Part shown: positions 17,990-26,981 of the stretch, one piece after another
Layout of the letters: each line of letters starts with the position of its first letter
Position numbering within the stretch: position 1 is the first letter of the stretch
Source of the DNA: JALZCH01 sp036387135
Lineage (GTDB): Bacteria > Acidobacteriota > Blastocatellia > Pyrinomonadales > Pyrinomonadaceae
Reading direction: 5' to 3'
NCBI GenBank assembly: GCA_036387135.1
Contig: DASVUH010000071.1
Location: forward strand, 1-64,000
Length of the DNA: 64,000 bases
Translations under genes and position numbers: made by a program
Notes under the pieces: model-generated
Seen by the model: the letters and a program-made list of their open reading frames with translations, nothing else
Database searches by the model: none
Told to the model about the DNA's origin: nothing

Positions 17990-20152
17990 TCAAACATTTT
18001 TCTGCGCCGCGATGATAACAATTTTTTCGTCCGGCGCAAGATTTTCCAGTTCGGTGTTCGCCAGCGCAATCGCCTGCTGCATCTCAGCCAGCCCGGAAAG
18101 ATTGACAACGCGCGCGCCGACCAGAACATGAACGTCCGGCAAATCCCGCCCGGCATCGCCGAAATCGGTCAGCTTCGTAATCACAAGCTCCAAATCTCTG
18201 GCAGTTGATTCGACCGCTGATTGATAAACTTCGGCGTGGCTGCGCTGTAAACGAACGACTCCGGTTTTATCAACAACTCGCGCCAATTGCCGTTTTTGTG
18301 CGAACAATCCGAAAAACGTTTTCGTCTGTTTTTCCGATGTAAAAACGTAAAGCCCGGAAGTTTCGGCTGCAAGATTGACCGCGCTTTCATCAACTTTCAT
18401 CGAACGCGCGGCAGCCGTTCGGCAGCCTTCGACTCCGCTTGTGCGTTCCGCCGTATCCTCTTTTTTCAATTCGGTCGTCCCGAAAGCCGTCGCGCGGACG
18501 AGATTTCGGCGCGTGTCAACTTCGACCTGCACTTCGACCGATTCGGGCAAAGCTCCGATTTTGATCACCGCGTCGGCTGCCTCGCGGCGCACTTGCAGAA
18601 TCTGTTCGGGCGTCGGATCAACGATATTGCGCTCGACCGTATCTCGCACCATTGCCAGCGCGACGCCAATAGTCGAAATAACCTCGGCTTTGCGCGCCAG
18701 ACGAGCCGGAAGATTCATCAATTTTCCGGTGTACGGCACGAGCGAAGCCGCGCCGCCTCCGCCGCCGACTAATTCAACTGTCGCCGGATCGAGATGATAT
18801 TCGGCGATTAATTCTTCGATTTGCTTTTTTACTTTGGCGCAGGAAACGTCCAAAACTCGCCGTGCCGCTTCTTCCGCCGCGACGCCCAGTTTTTCCGCCA
18901 AAGGTTTGAATGCCGCACGCGCCGCTTCGGCGTCGCCCCGCGCAAAAGCAGTTTCGGGAACTGCGCCCAAAAGATTCGCCGCGCAGGTTGGCGTCAAAGC
19001 GAAACGCTCGCCGGAAACAATTTCAATCGCAACATAATCGTCCGCATCGTATTCGGTCGGTCGCAGATGAACTAATTTCGCGTTTTCAAATATTTCCGGT
19101 TTTTGAAAACAGGAGTAAGCCAGCCCGGCGATATGCGCCGAACGCGCGCCGACATCAACAATCGCGCCGCCGCGCTCGCGCACCATACTCCCGCCCGCAA
19201 TCGCCAGCGTGCGAACGTCGAGCGTGTTTAAATAAGTTCGGTGTCCGCCGACTCGCGCCGCTTTGGTTTGCGGCTGACCGTCGCGGATGACGGAAATATC
19301 GGCGGAAGTTCCGCCGACTTCGATAAAAATTCCGTCCGACACTTTTTCATACATCAGCGCCCCCGCAATTCCCGCCGCCGGACCGGAAAGCATCGTCATA
19401 ATCGGGCGGCGATGCACTTCTTCGACGCTCATCACGCCACCGTCCGAGCGCATAATCATCAGCGGTGCCTGGATTTTGGCACGTTTAACGCATTCGTCGG
19501 TCATTGTCGCCGTGTGAATCATTTTCGGTAAGATTGCCCCATTAATTACCGCCGTTCGGGTTCGGGCGCGCAAACCGTAAAGAGAAGAAACTTCGTGACC
19601 GCTCGTCGCCAGCAAACCTTGTTGACGAGCTGTGCCAGCGATTCTTTCTTCATTTTCGGTTCGGTCAACCCCAAACGCTTCGGAAACCGCAATCACTTCA
19701 ACGCCTTTGTTTTTCAAGTCTTCGACAATTTGTGTCGTAAAATTATCGTTCCACAAACCGTCTTTTTTTGAAACGGAAATGAATTTGTGTTCGGTTTGCA
19801 GAAAACGATTCGGCGCGAGTTCAATCGGCGGAACATTCGTGTCTAATTTGGCTTTCCAGCCTTCCAAACCGCTTCCGAGACCAACAATTCCGACTCGCGC
19901 CACGTCGCCTTCGAGCAAAGCATTTGTTGCCTGCGTAGTCGAATGAGCAATAAAAATGACATCATCCGGCGAAACGTCCAATTCGCTCAAAGCTCGTTCA
20001 ATCGCATTGATAATTCCGAGCGCGACGCCTTCTTTTGCAGCGTGCGTAGTCGGCACTTTGAGCTGCGAAATAACCTCGCGCGTCCCGTCGTCAACGACGA
20101 CGACATCGGTGAAAGTTCCGCCCACATCAATTCCGACTCTAACTTTTTTCAC
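17990..20152 (-). CDS. Hydantoinase/oxoprolinase subunit A-like protein
   Basis: A 720-residue protein with the HyuA/AcxA N-terminal phosphate-binding motif RVGIDVGGTFTDVVVVDD, the hinge IAHSTTQATNALLEGDVARVGIVG, LYGLRARTRTAVINGAILPKM and the domain-2 motif MRSDGGVMSVEEVHRRPIMTMLSGPAAG. The C-terminal VELVGGGGGAASLVPYTG matches a second ASKHA lobe. Relatives use ATP to open hydantoins or 5-oxoproline, or to carboxylate ketones, normally with a HyuB partner; no HyuB is present in this window. It sits inside the amino-sugar locus between a GH3 gene and the ATP-grasp gene, so a lactam or amide from peptidoglycan-type material is an attractive but untested substrate. Confidence 0.88.
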   Translation of the reverse strand: MKKVRVGIDVGGTFTDVVVVDDGTREVISQLKVPTTHAAKEGVALGIINAIERALSELDVSPDDVIFIAHSTTQATNALLEGDVARVGIVGLGSGLEGWKAKLDTNVPPIELAPNRFLQTEHKFISVSKKDGLWNDNFTTQIVEDLKNKGVEVIAVSEAFGVDRTENEERIAGTARQQGLLATSGHEVSSLYGLRARTRTAVINGAILPKMIHTATMTDECVKRAKIQAPLMIMRSDGGVMSVEEVHRRPIMTMLSGPAAGIAGALMYEKVSDGIFIEVGGTSADISVIRDGQPQTKAARVGGHRTYLNTLDVRTLAIAGGSMVRERGGAIVDVGARSAHIAGLAYSCFQKPEIFENAKLVHLRPTEYDADDYVAIEIVSGERFALTPTCAANLLGAVPETAFARGDAEAARAAFKPLAEKLGVAAEEAARRVLDVSCAKVKKQIEELIAEYHLDPATVELVGGGGGAASLVPYTGKLMNLPARLARKAEVISTIGVALAMVRDTVERNIVDPTPEQILQVRREAADAVIKIGALPESVEVQVEVDTRRNLVRATAFGTTELKKEDTAERTSGVEGCRTAAARSMKVDESAVNLAAETSGLYVFTSEKQTKTFFGLFAQKRQLARVVDKTGVVRLQRSHAEVYQSAVESTARDLELVITKLTDFGDAGRDLPDVHVLVGARVVNLSGLAEMQQAIALANTELENLAPDEKIVIIAAQKNV

Positions 20153-20213
20153 TAAAACTTCACCATAGAGACACAGAGAAAAACAAAAATAGAATCTGTG
20201 TGTCCCGGTTGTT

Positions 20214-21935
20214 TTATTTACTTATCCCCGCGCCTATTTCAAAAATGCCGGGAACGCTGACCGGGAGTTTTCCGGTAAACGGAACTTCGCCGAACATTGC
20301 GCGGGCGGCGGCGGTTTGAGCGACTTCTTCAATGGCGTAAGCCGCGACGTAATTTTTGGCTTCGGGAAATTGCCGGATTAGATACGGGCTGCCGAAAGCG
20401 ACGACCGCAACGGGTTTGTTTAAGCCGAGCATTTGCCGTACAAAATTCGTTTGATTTTCCGGCAGCGCAACAGTGCCTTTGAGCGCGGCGCGTTTGACGA
20501 ACGGCGCAATCACAATCGCATCGTAATCTGCTGCCTGTTTGACCGCCGCGCCGTATTCTTCCGAAACCGTGCGCGGGTCGAGCCGGATGATTTTCGCGCG
20601 CGGCGCGCGGCGCGCGATTTCCGGCATCAATGCGACGCCTTCGATTGGCTCGTCATCAGCCGCAATCACAACGAATAGAGTTTTGTTCGCTTTTTCTACG
20701 GTTAATGGCAAAACGTTGTCGCCGTTTCTAAGCAGCGTGATTGATTTCTCCGCCGTTTGATTGGCTTCGCGGACGTTTTCCGGTTTTTCCATCAATTGAT
20801 TGACTTTCGCCAAATCAACCAAACGATTTTGGGTTAAGCCGAGACGATATTTCGCGCTCAAAAGTCTGCGAACCGATTCGTTGATGCGTTCTTCAGTAAG
20901 CTCGCCTGATTTAACGGCGGCTTCGATTGAATCAATCGTTTTGCGGGCGTCGCTGGGGAGCAAAACGATGTCCGCGCCTGCTTTTACAGCCATCACGACT
21001 GATCTTTCGTCCGAATAAGTCTTCTTTATAGCGCCCATTTCCATTGCATCGGTCGTCACGATGCCGTTAAAACCCAGCTCTTTTCGCAAAATGTCAGTCG
21101 TAATTTTCGGATTGAGCGTTCCCGGAACTTCGTCGCCCGTGACTTTCGGCATCGCCAAATGCGCGGTCATCACGGCATCAACGCCGCTGCTGATGCCCAT
21201 TTTAAAAGGCACTAATTCGACAGAGTTAATTCTTTGTTTATCAACCGGCACAATGGACAGACCGATGTGCGAATCGGTCGCCGTATCGCCGTGACCGGGA
21301 AAATGCTTGAGCGTGGCGAGCGCGCCGCCGTCGCGGACGCCTTTTGCCAGAGCCGAAACAAATTCGCCGACTCTTTCGGGACTAGCGCCGAACGAGCGAA
21401 TATTGATGACGGGATTGTCCGGGTTGTTGTTGATGTCCGCGACGGGCGCGAAAAGCCAATTAACTCCGATGGCGCGCATCTCTTCGGCGATGATTTTGCC
21501 CTGACGGTAAGCCGCCTGCACGTCGCCGGTCGCGCCGACGCCCATATTTGTCGTAAACGGCGTTCCGGTTCTGAGCTGCATCCGCAAACCGCGTTCGTAA
21601 TCGGCGGCGAAAAGCAGCGGATGTTTCGACATTCGCTGCAATTCATTTGTTAGAGCCGCAATCGAATTGGCTTCGCCGCGAAAAAGGATGAATCCGCCCA
21701 AATGGTTTTCTTCGATGTGCCGCCGCAGTTCCAGAAAACGCGGATCGTCCCAATTCTGAAATTCGCCGCTCATCCGCACCATCACCATTTGTCCGATTTT
21801 TTCACGCAGCGTCAAACTTTTAAGCGTTTTTTCAACCCAAGTTTCGGCTTTCTTATCCGATTTTTGAGTCTGAGCAAAAACCGTCTGCTGAAAGAGCAAG
21901 CCGAACGTGACAAACAAAACAAGTATCTTTTTCAT
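20214..21935 (-). CDS. Exported GH3 beta-N-acetylhexosaminidase (NagZ type), copy 1
   Basis: A 573-residue protein with signal peptide (1-22, ending VFAQ). The catalytic TIM barrel has the NagZ loop KHFPGHGDTATDSH (210-223), whose Asp221-His223 dyad is the acid/base hallmark of NagZ, and the nucleophile Asp296 in GIVTTDAMEMG. A C-terminal alpha/beta sandwich follows (about 390-573, SITLLRNGDNVLPL, FGSPYLIRQFPEAK). The family releases GlcNAc from peptidoglycan or chitin fragments. The signal peptide places the activity in the periplasm or outside, unlike cytoplasmic E. coli NagZ. The gene is 174 bp from a paralogue and is followed by the hydantoinase-A-like gene. Confidence 0.92.
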   Translation of the reverse strand: MKKILVLFVTFGLLFQQTVFAQTQKSDKKAETWVEKTLKSLTLREKIGQMVMVRMSGEFQNWDDPRFLELRRHIEENHLGGFILFRGEANSIAALTNELQRMSKHPLLFAADYERGLRMQLRTGTPFTTNMGVGATGDVQAAYRQGKIIAEEMRAIGVNWLFAPVADINNNPDNPVINIRSFGASPERVGEFVSALAKGVRDGGALATLKHFPGHGDTATDSHIGLSIVPVDKQRINSVELVPFKMGISSGVDAVMTAHLAMPKVTGDEVPGTLNPKITTDILRKELGFNGIVTTDAMEMGAIKKTYSDERSVVMAVKAGADIVLLPSDARKTIDSIEAAVKSGELTEERINESVRRLLSAKYRLGLTQNRLVDLAKVNQLMEKPENVREANQTAEKSITLLRNGDNVLPLTVEKANKTLFVVIAADDEPIEGVALMPEIARRAPRAKIIRLDPRTVSEEYGAAVKQAADYDAIVIAPFVKRAALKGTVALPENQTNFVRQMLGLNKPVAVVAFGSPYLIRQFPEAKNYVAAYAIEEVAQTAAARAMFGEVPFTGKLPVSVPGIFEIGAGISK

Positions 21936-21971
21936 TGCTTTTTATTATCAGGGCGTAACTAATAATAAACA

Positions 21972-22052
21972 AACTATCAACTGTAAACTATCAATTATCA
22001 ACTATTTTGCAATGACAAACAGTTGATAGTTGATAGTTTACAGTTGATAGTT
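21972..22052. repeat. Heptamer-periodic inverted repeat, TTGATAG type, copy 2
   Basis: Arms 21972-22003 and 22021-22052 are 32 bp with one mismatch around a 17-nt loop. The right arm reads TTGATAG, TTGATAG, TTTACAG, TTGATAG. It shares sequence and architecture with the element at 8531-8616 and separates the two GH3 genes, where it could attenuate transcription. Confidence 0.9.
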
Positions 22053-22108
22053 TTCTCTTCATTTTGATTTCACAAGCAAAACGCGCGGCTTTCCAGAATT
22101 TAATGTTT

Positions 22109-23941
22109 TCAATTAAAAATTTCTGTAGCTTCTTTCGCGTCCTTTTGCCTGCGCGTTGTTGCATCGAGCTGCAAGCCGTCGCCGATTTTGAAAAAACCGG
22201 GCAGGCTGATCGGCGCGCGCCCGGTGATTGCCGTTTCGCCGAAAATCGCGCGCGCCGCCGCCGTCTGCGCGACATCTTCAACCGCGTAAGCTGCCGCATA
22301 AACCTTAGCTTTCGGAAACTGTTTCAATTGATAAGGGCTGCCGAAAGCGATGACCGCAACGGGCTTTTTTAAATCTATAATTTCTCGTACAAACTCGGCT
22401 TCGGCTTCGGGCAATTCGACCGTGCCTTTGAGCGCGGCGCGTTTGACGAACGGCGCGACGATGACGGTTCCGGCTTTTTCGGCTTGTTCCAAAATCTGCT
22501 TGTACTCCTTTTCGGTCGTGCGTTTGTCAACGCGAATGACGCGCGCCGTTTTCAATCTGCTTTCGATTGCCGCTTTGAAAACATTTCCCTGATCGGGGTC
22601 GTCATCTCCGGCGGCGATAATAAACAGCGCATTTTGCAGTTGTTTCGCGCCGAGCGGCAGAATGTTGTTTTCATTTCGCAAAAGCGTTATCGAACGCTCG
22701 GCAAGCTCGTTCGCAAATCGCACGTTTTCGGGTTTTTCGATGATTTTATTAACAGCATTCAAATCTACACTTCGAGTTTTCGCCAAACCGACGCGATATT
22801 TGGCGCGAAGCAGGCGGCGGACGGAATCGTCAATCTGCTCTCGACTGATTTCGCCGCGCAGAACGGCTTGCTCAACCGCGTCAATCGTTCCTTTCGGGTC
22901 TGGCGGAAGCAACGCCACGTCCGCTCCGGCTTTGATTGCTAAAAGAGCGCCTTCCGTTCCTTTGAAATTTTTAATTATCGCTCCCATTCCGAGCGAATCG
23001 GTTGTAATTATTCCGTCGAATTTCAACTCTTTGCGAATCAAATCTTTGTTAATTTGCGGCGAAAGCGATGCCGGCAAATTGTCTCCGGTAATTTCCGGCA
23101 AAGCGATGTGCGCCGTCATAAACGAATCGAGTCCGGCGGCAATCGCCGCGCGAAACGGCGCCAGCTCAACCGTTTCAAAACGCGCTCGATTGATTTTAAT
23201 AACCGGCAAAATGATATGCGAATCAATCGGCGTGTCGCCGTGACCGGGAAAATGCTTGGCGGTCGAAAGCACGCCGCCATCGCGCAAACCGCGCACTTCC
23301 GCCGCAACAAACTCAGCCGTTTTCTGCGGATTTTCGCCGTAGCTTCGCACATTAACCATCGAGTTTTCGGGATTGTTGGCAACATCGGAAACCGGACCGT
23401 ACAACCAATTGATTCCGATTGCACGCATTTCTTCGGCGATGATTCGTCCCTTGCGATAAGAATCAGCCGGGTTTCCAGCCGCTGCAATTCCCATATTGTG
23501 CGTAAAAGACGTGCCGCTGCGAATCTGCATCGGCAAACCGCGCTCAAAATCCGCAGCCAGCAAAAGCGGAATTTTGGCGGCGCGCTGCATTTCGTTTGTC
23601 AGCGCAGCCAATTCCAAAACGTCGCCGCGATAAAAAACGAAACCGCCGACTTTGTTTTCCAGAATCTGTTTGCGGACTTCGGCAAATTTCTCGCCGTTAG
23701 CGTTTTTGTAATCGCCCAGAACTCCGACGACGATCATTTGCCCGATGCGCTCACGCAAAGTCAAAGAGCGGAGCGTTTTTTCAACCCATTGTTTTTCCGC
23801 CGCCGTTTGTTTTGTTTGCGCCGCAACGCTCACCGTCTTTTTTGTTTGCGCTGAAACGGCAAAATTGAAAGGCAAAACGCCGAACGTAAGGATTAGCGCG
23901 GTCGAAATCAGCTTTTTTGCAATTCGGTTTTTATTTTTCAT
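22109..23941 (-). CDS. Exported GH3 beta-N-acetylhexosaminidase (NagZ type), copy 2
   Basis: A 610-residue paralogue of the neighbouring GH3 protein. It has a signal peptide (1-32, ending FAVSAQ) and the NagZ loop KHFPGHGDTPIDSH (229-242), with Asp240-His242 and nucleophile Asp315 in GIITTDSLGMG. Its C-terminal domain is the same two-lobe type (NENNILPLGAKQL, FGSPYQLKQFPKAK). The ATG shares one base with the stop of the upstream DUF4127 gene (TAATG), so the two are co-translated. The pair probably differs in aglycone preference, for example muropeptide-linked against free chitooligomer ends; this is inference. Confidence 0.92.
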   Translation of the reverse strand: MKNKNRIAKKLISTALILTFGVLPFNFAVSAQTKKTVSVAAQTKQTAAEKQWVEKTLRSLTLRERIGQMIVVGVLGDYKNANGEKFAEVRKQILENKVGGFVFYRGDVLELAALTNEMQRAAKIPLLLAADFERGLPMQIRSGTSFTHNMGIAAAGNPADSYRKGRIIAEEMRAIGINWLYGPVSDVANNPENSMVNVRSYGENPQKTAEFVAAEVRGLRDGGVLSTAKHFPGHGDTPIDSHIILPVIKINRARFETVELAPFRAAIAAGLDSFMTAHIALPEITGDNLPASLSPQINKDLIRKELKFDGIITTDSLGMGAIIKNFKGTEGALLAIKAGADVALLPPDPKGTIDAVEQAVLRGEISREQIDDSVRRLLRAKYRVGLAKTRSVDLNAVNKIIEKPENVRFANELAERSITLLRNENNILPLGAKQLQNALFIIAAGDDDPDQGNVFKAAIESRLKTARVIRVDKRTTEKEYKQILEQAEKAGTVIVAPFVKRAALKGTVELPEAEAEFVREIIDLKKPVAVIAFGSPYQLKQFPKAKVYAAAYAVEDVAQTAAARAIFGETAITGRAPISLPGFFKIGDGLQLDATTRRQKDAKEATEIFN

Positions 23942-25653
23942 TATTTTGCAATCGTTTCCGCAAAACGAAAATCGTAGTCCATAAAAATTTCAAACGTCCG
24001 CGCCCACGGCAGACGGATTTCGAGATTTTGCATTTCTCGCAAAACGATCCCGTCGCCCGCGTTTTTGCCCGTTTGATAAAAACGGTTTTTGAAATTCTCC
24101 TGGAAAAACCGTTCGGTTATCGGCTTCATTCGCTCAACAATAATTTGATTAAATTTTTCGTAAGCCGGGCTATCAAATTCGTCAACTTCGATTTTCAAAT
24201 CCTGACGCGCGTATTTATTCACGGCGGGACGAACCAAAACGTGATAACCGTAATCGCCAACCCAGCGGTGAAAGAGAAATTTAACATTTGCGGCTTCCGA
24301 TTTCTTCGCCAACTCTTGATTATCAAACAATTTTCTCCGCGCAAAAACATAAACGTTCGCCTGCGGCACGACCGTTCCGATTGCATTTCCGGGCGTTCCC
24401 CACGAAGCATAACCGATAACGCGGTCAAGCAGTTTTTCACGCCCCAATCTTTCAACAATTCGCTGATCTCCGCCGCCCCAAACACGATACAAAACGTCGG
24501 CAATCGCAACTCTCCGATTGTTTTTAACGTCCGCGACGAGCTTTTCCAAAAACGTTTGAAACTCCATTTCGGTTTGCTGGGGCGCGTTGACGTAAAGCGC
24601 GTAATCGGCTGACTCGGCTTCTGCCACAATTTCAGCGCCGGAATTTTCGATTTGTCGCCGAACGCTCGTTTCAATCGGTTGGTCTTCAAAATCTCCGAGA
24701 TGCGAGCGCCCGGCTTCGGATGAATAAACGACTCGGACGCGCGGTTTGAAATCGGCTTTACGCAAAACGGCGCGGCTTAATAAAACGCTCGCGCCTTCGT
24801 CCGCGCCGTTGTAAAGCGCGGCTTTTTCATCGGATAAACCTAATTTTTCAATCCGCTCGCGCAGAGCCTGTTGATCGCGCCGATGCAGCCCGAAACGGTG
24901 CGCGTCGTCCTGCAAAAGCAGCAATTTATCTACAATTCCGGCTTTAGCCAAATCGAGCATTGCAAAATTAATTTGCAAATTGCGCCTTCGCACCGATAAA
25001 TAATCTTCGATTTCGGCGGACGGAATTTCTCGCCCCAACCGCTCGAATTCCGCTTTTAATTTTGTTTCGCCCGGTTTTTGCGCGGTTTCGTCAGCCAGAA
25101 CCGCCCAGCGAGCGATTTTGTCTCGAAACGGACGATTCGCCGCCGTTGCCGAGAGCGCCACGCGCCGGACAACATTAAAAGCGTAAATGGGCAAACGCGG
25201 ATTTTTGCGTTTTAACTCTTTGACGATTTCCAAACGCCGGAGCGCGGTTTCCAGCGGCGTCGCGGAAAATCTCGAATTCATAAATCCGCCGTAGGCGAGC
25301 ATATCAGCCGATAAAATAACCGCGTCAACAGTTGAAAAATCCTGTTCGAGCAGCCATTTTGAAATTTGCCCGGAATTTCCGGCGGTGATAAAAGTTCCCA
25401 AAAACGGGCGCGGCGGCAAAATCACTTCGGCGTTTCCGATTCGCCCGATCATTTCGGCAAACTGAGTTGTCGCAGGACGGTCGTCGAGCGGAACAATCAC
25501 AACGCGACTCGTAAAATCAGTGGTTGTTTGTTTTCTCGTCGTTTCGCTTTTTTGCCCGAAGGCAGAAACGGTAAATGCCGAAATCGCCGCGAAAATCGCC
25601 AGTGCCGAGAAAGCTCGTTTCGCTGAGTTATCGTTAAAAAACAAAATTCTCAT
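23941..25653 (-). CDS. DUF4127 family secreted protein, copy 1
   Basis: About 570 residues. A signal peptide (MRILFFNDNSAKRAFSALAI..., cleaved near AFGQ) precedes a DUF4127 domain: RVVIVPLDDRPATTQF, GNAEVILPPRPFLGTF, DAVILSADMLAYGGFMNSR, LLLQDDAHRFGLHRRD, YNGADEGASVLLSRAVL and GYASWGTPGNAIGTVVPQ. The biochemical function is unknown. The many conserved Asp, His and Asn residues (LDDRP, SADMLAYGG, QDDAH, GADE) suggest an enzyme or metal-binding site. ATG 25653 overlaps the upstream stop (ATGA) and follows GGAGAAAAG. A second copy lies at 33726-35333, so the locus encodes two versions. Confidence 0.9.
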   Translation of the reverse strand: MRILFFNDNSAKRAFSALAIFAAISAFTVSAFGQKSETTRKQTTTDFTSRVVIVPLDDRPATTQFAEMIGRIGNAEVILPPRPFLGTFITAGNSGQISKWLLEQDFSTVDAVILSADMLAYGGFMNSRFSATPLETALRRLEIVKELKRKNPRLPIYAFNVVRRVALSATAANRPFRDKIARWAVLADETAQKPGETKLKAEFERLGREIPSAEIEDYLSVRRRNLQINFAMLDLAKAGIVDKLLLLQDDAHRFGLHRRDQQALRERIEKLGLSDEKAALYNGADEGASVLLSRAVLRKADFKPRVRVVYSSEAGRSHLGDFEDQPIETSVRRQIENSGAEIVAEAESADYALYVNAPQQTEMEFQTFLEKLVADVKNNRRVAIADVLYRVWGGGDQRIVERLGREKLLDRVIGYASWGTPGNAIGTVVPQANVYVFARRKLFDNQELAKKSEAANVKFLFHRWVGDYGYHVLVRPAVNKYARQDLKIEVDEFDSPAYEKFNQIIVERMKPITERFFQENFKNRFYQTGKNAGDGIVLREMQNLEIRLPWARTFEIFMDYDFRFAETIAK

Positions 25654-26972
25654 TCGCTTTTCTCCGGCGCGATTTTGGCTTTTAAGATTTGTTCGAGCGG
25701 CGTCCATAAATTCCGTCGTTTGACGTGCGAGGCTTCAAAAATGCTGGTGCCGCTTGTTTGTTCGGAAATTATTTTCGTTCCGTTTTCGAGCTTTTCGGCT
25801 GAAAGATTATCGTCCCCGTAGTTGATAACGCCGTGAACCGTTGTTTCGCCATTGGTCGCTTCTTTTGCCAATTTCGCCGCGCCTTCGATTGATTGCCAGC
25901 TTTTCCCGCCCGCTTGTGCGGCTTCAGTTTCGGTGTTGTGACGGTAATAAAGTCCAACGTAAAGCACATCAACGAGCGCGGCGTATCCGGTTTTGCCGAA
26001 ATCCGGCGAAGCCCAATCATAAGGAACTTTGTATTTCGCGCTCGCCCAGTTAACGCCGACATCATTGCCGTAAACCGGAAACCACGAGCCGACATAAGAT
26101 TCAAAAGAAACTTTCGGCTTGCGTTTTTTCACCGCATTTCGAAGCTTTTCGACAAAACCGCGAATGACGCTCGCTCGCCATTCGTGCCATTTTTTCAGAT
26201 ATTTTCCTTCGACAATTTGTTTTTTCCCGTTTGCGTCGAGCTTGATTTCGTAAACGTCTTCGGGAAATCGCAGATTTTCGTCTTTGACGTATTTTTGAAA
26301 AAGATCGCGCGAGTGATTTGAAAAATCTGCGTTGACGCCGTTCCAGCGCGCTCTGTCCATCACAATGCCGTCAACGTCGTAATTTTCCAGAACTTCCCGA
26401 ATAATCGAGATTTCGTAATCCTGAACGGCGGGCAAAGCGGCATTAACCCAAAGCGGAATCCCTTGTTTGAATTCGCCAATCGGCGCGATTTTTATTTTTT
26501 TATCGGCTTCGTCCAAATCATAAGCCACCGATTGCCAATCTTTGCGCTTGTCGAAACCGATTCCGACGCCGGGAATCAGCTTGTTGCCTTCGGTGAAAAT
26601 GTCAAACGCCGCGTGCAGCCGCATTCCGCGGCGATGGCATTCTTCGATAATAGTTTTGAGCGCGTCGAAATCGGTGTTGTATTTAATGTTCCTGTGTTCG
26701 ACGAGACGCGGCGCGATTTTTGACGGATAAACGACGTGACCGTTTAGCTCTTTGGTATAAAGAATAATTGTATCGAAACCGGCTTGCTTGGCTTTGTCCG
26801 CAAAGTCGGCGATTGATTCGCGGTTTGCAATTACCTCAGCCGAAGCCGTTGAAGAAACCCAAATCGAGTTTCGCGGCGCGGAAGATTTTTTTTGCGCGCT
26901 TGCATTCCAACCGAAGAAACAAATCGCACAGAAAACTGCAATTATTGTTGAACCAAAGCAGATTCTTTTCAC
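25650..26972 (-). CDS. Secreted family-10-like glycosyl hydrolase (GHL10 / DUF187)
   Basis: A 440-residue protein with signal peptide (about 1-26, ending NASAQ) and a TIM-barrel resembling the GHL10/DUF187 group: SIWVSSTAS at the N-terminus, AGFDTIILYTKELNGHVVYPS, RRGMRLHAAFDIFTEG, IIREVLENYDVDGIVMDRARWN and ASPDFGKTGYAALVDVLYVG. Catalytic acids are plausible (Asp in GIVMDR) but not proven. Related proteins are lipoproteins or exoenzymes acting on cell-wall or exopolysaccharide glycans. It is flanked by a DUF4127 gene (4-bp overlap) and a secreted protein gene (9-bp gap), so it is a firm member of the operon. Confidence 0.85.
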   Translation of the reverse strand: MKRICFGSTIIAVFCAICFFGWNASAQKKSSAPRNSIWVSSTASAEVIANRESIADFADKAKQAGFDTIILYTKELNGHVVYPSKIAPRLVEHRNIKYNTDFDALKTIIEECHRRGMRLHAAFDIFTEGNKLIPGVGIGFDKRKDWQSVAYDLDEADKKIKIAPIGEFKQGIPLWVNAALPAVQDYEISIIREVLENYDVDGIVMDRARWNGVNADFSNHSRDLFQKYVKDENLRFPEDVYEIKLDANGKKQIVEGKYLKKWHEWRASVIRGFVEKLRNAVKKRKPKVSFESYVGSWFPVYGNDVGVNWASAKYKVPYDWASPDFGKTGYAALVDVLYVGLYYRHNTETEAAQAGGKSWQSIEGAAKLAKEATNGETTVHGVINYGDDNLSAEKLENGTKIISEQTSGTSIFEASHVKRRNLWTPLEQILKAKIAPEKSE

Positions 26973-26981
26973 AATTTCACT

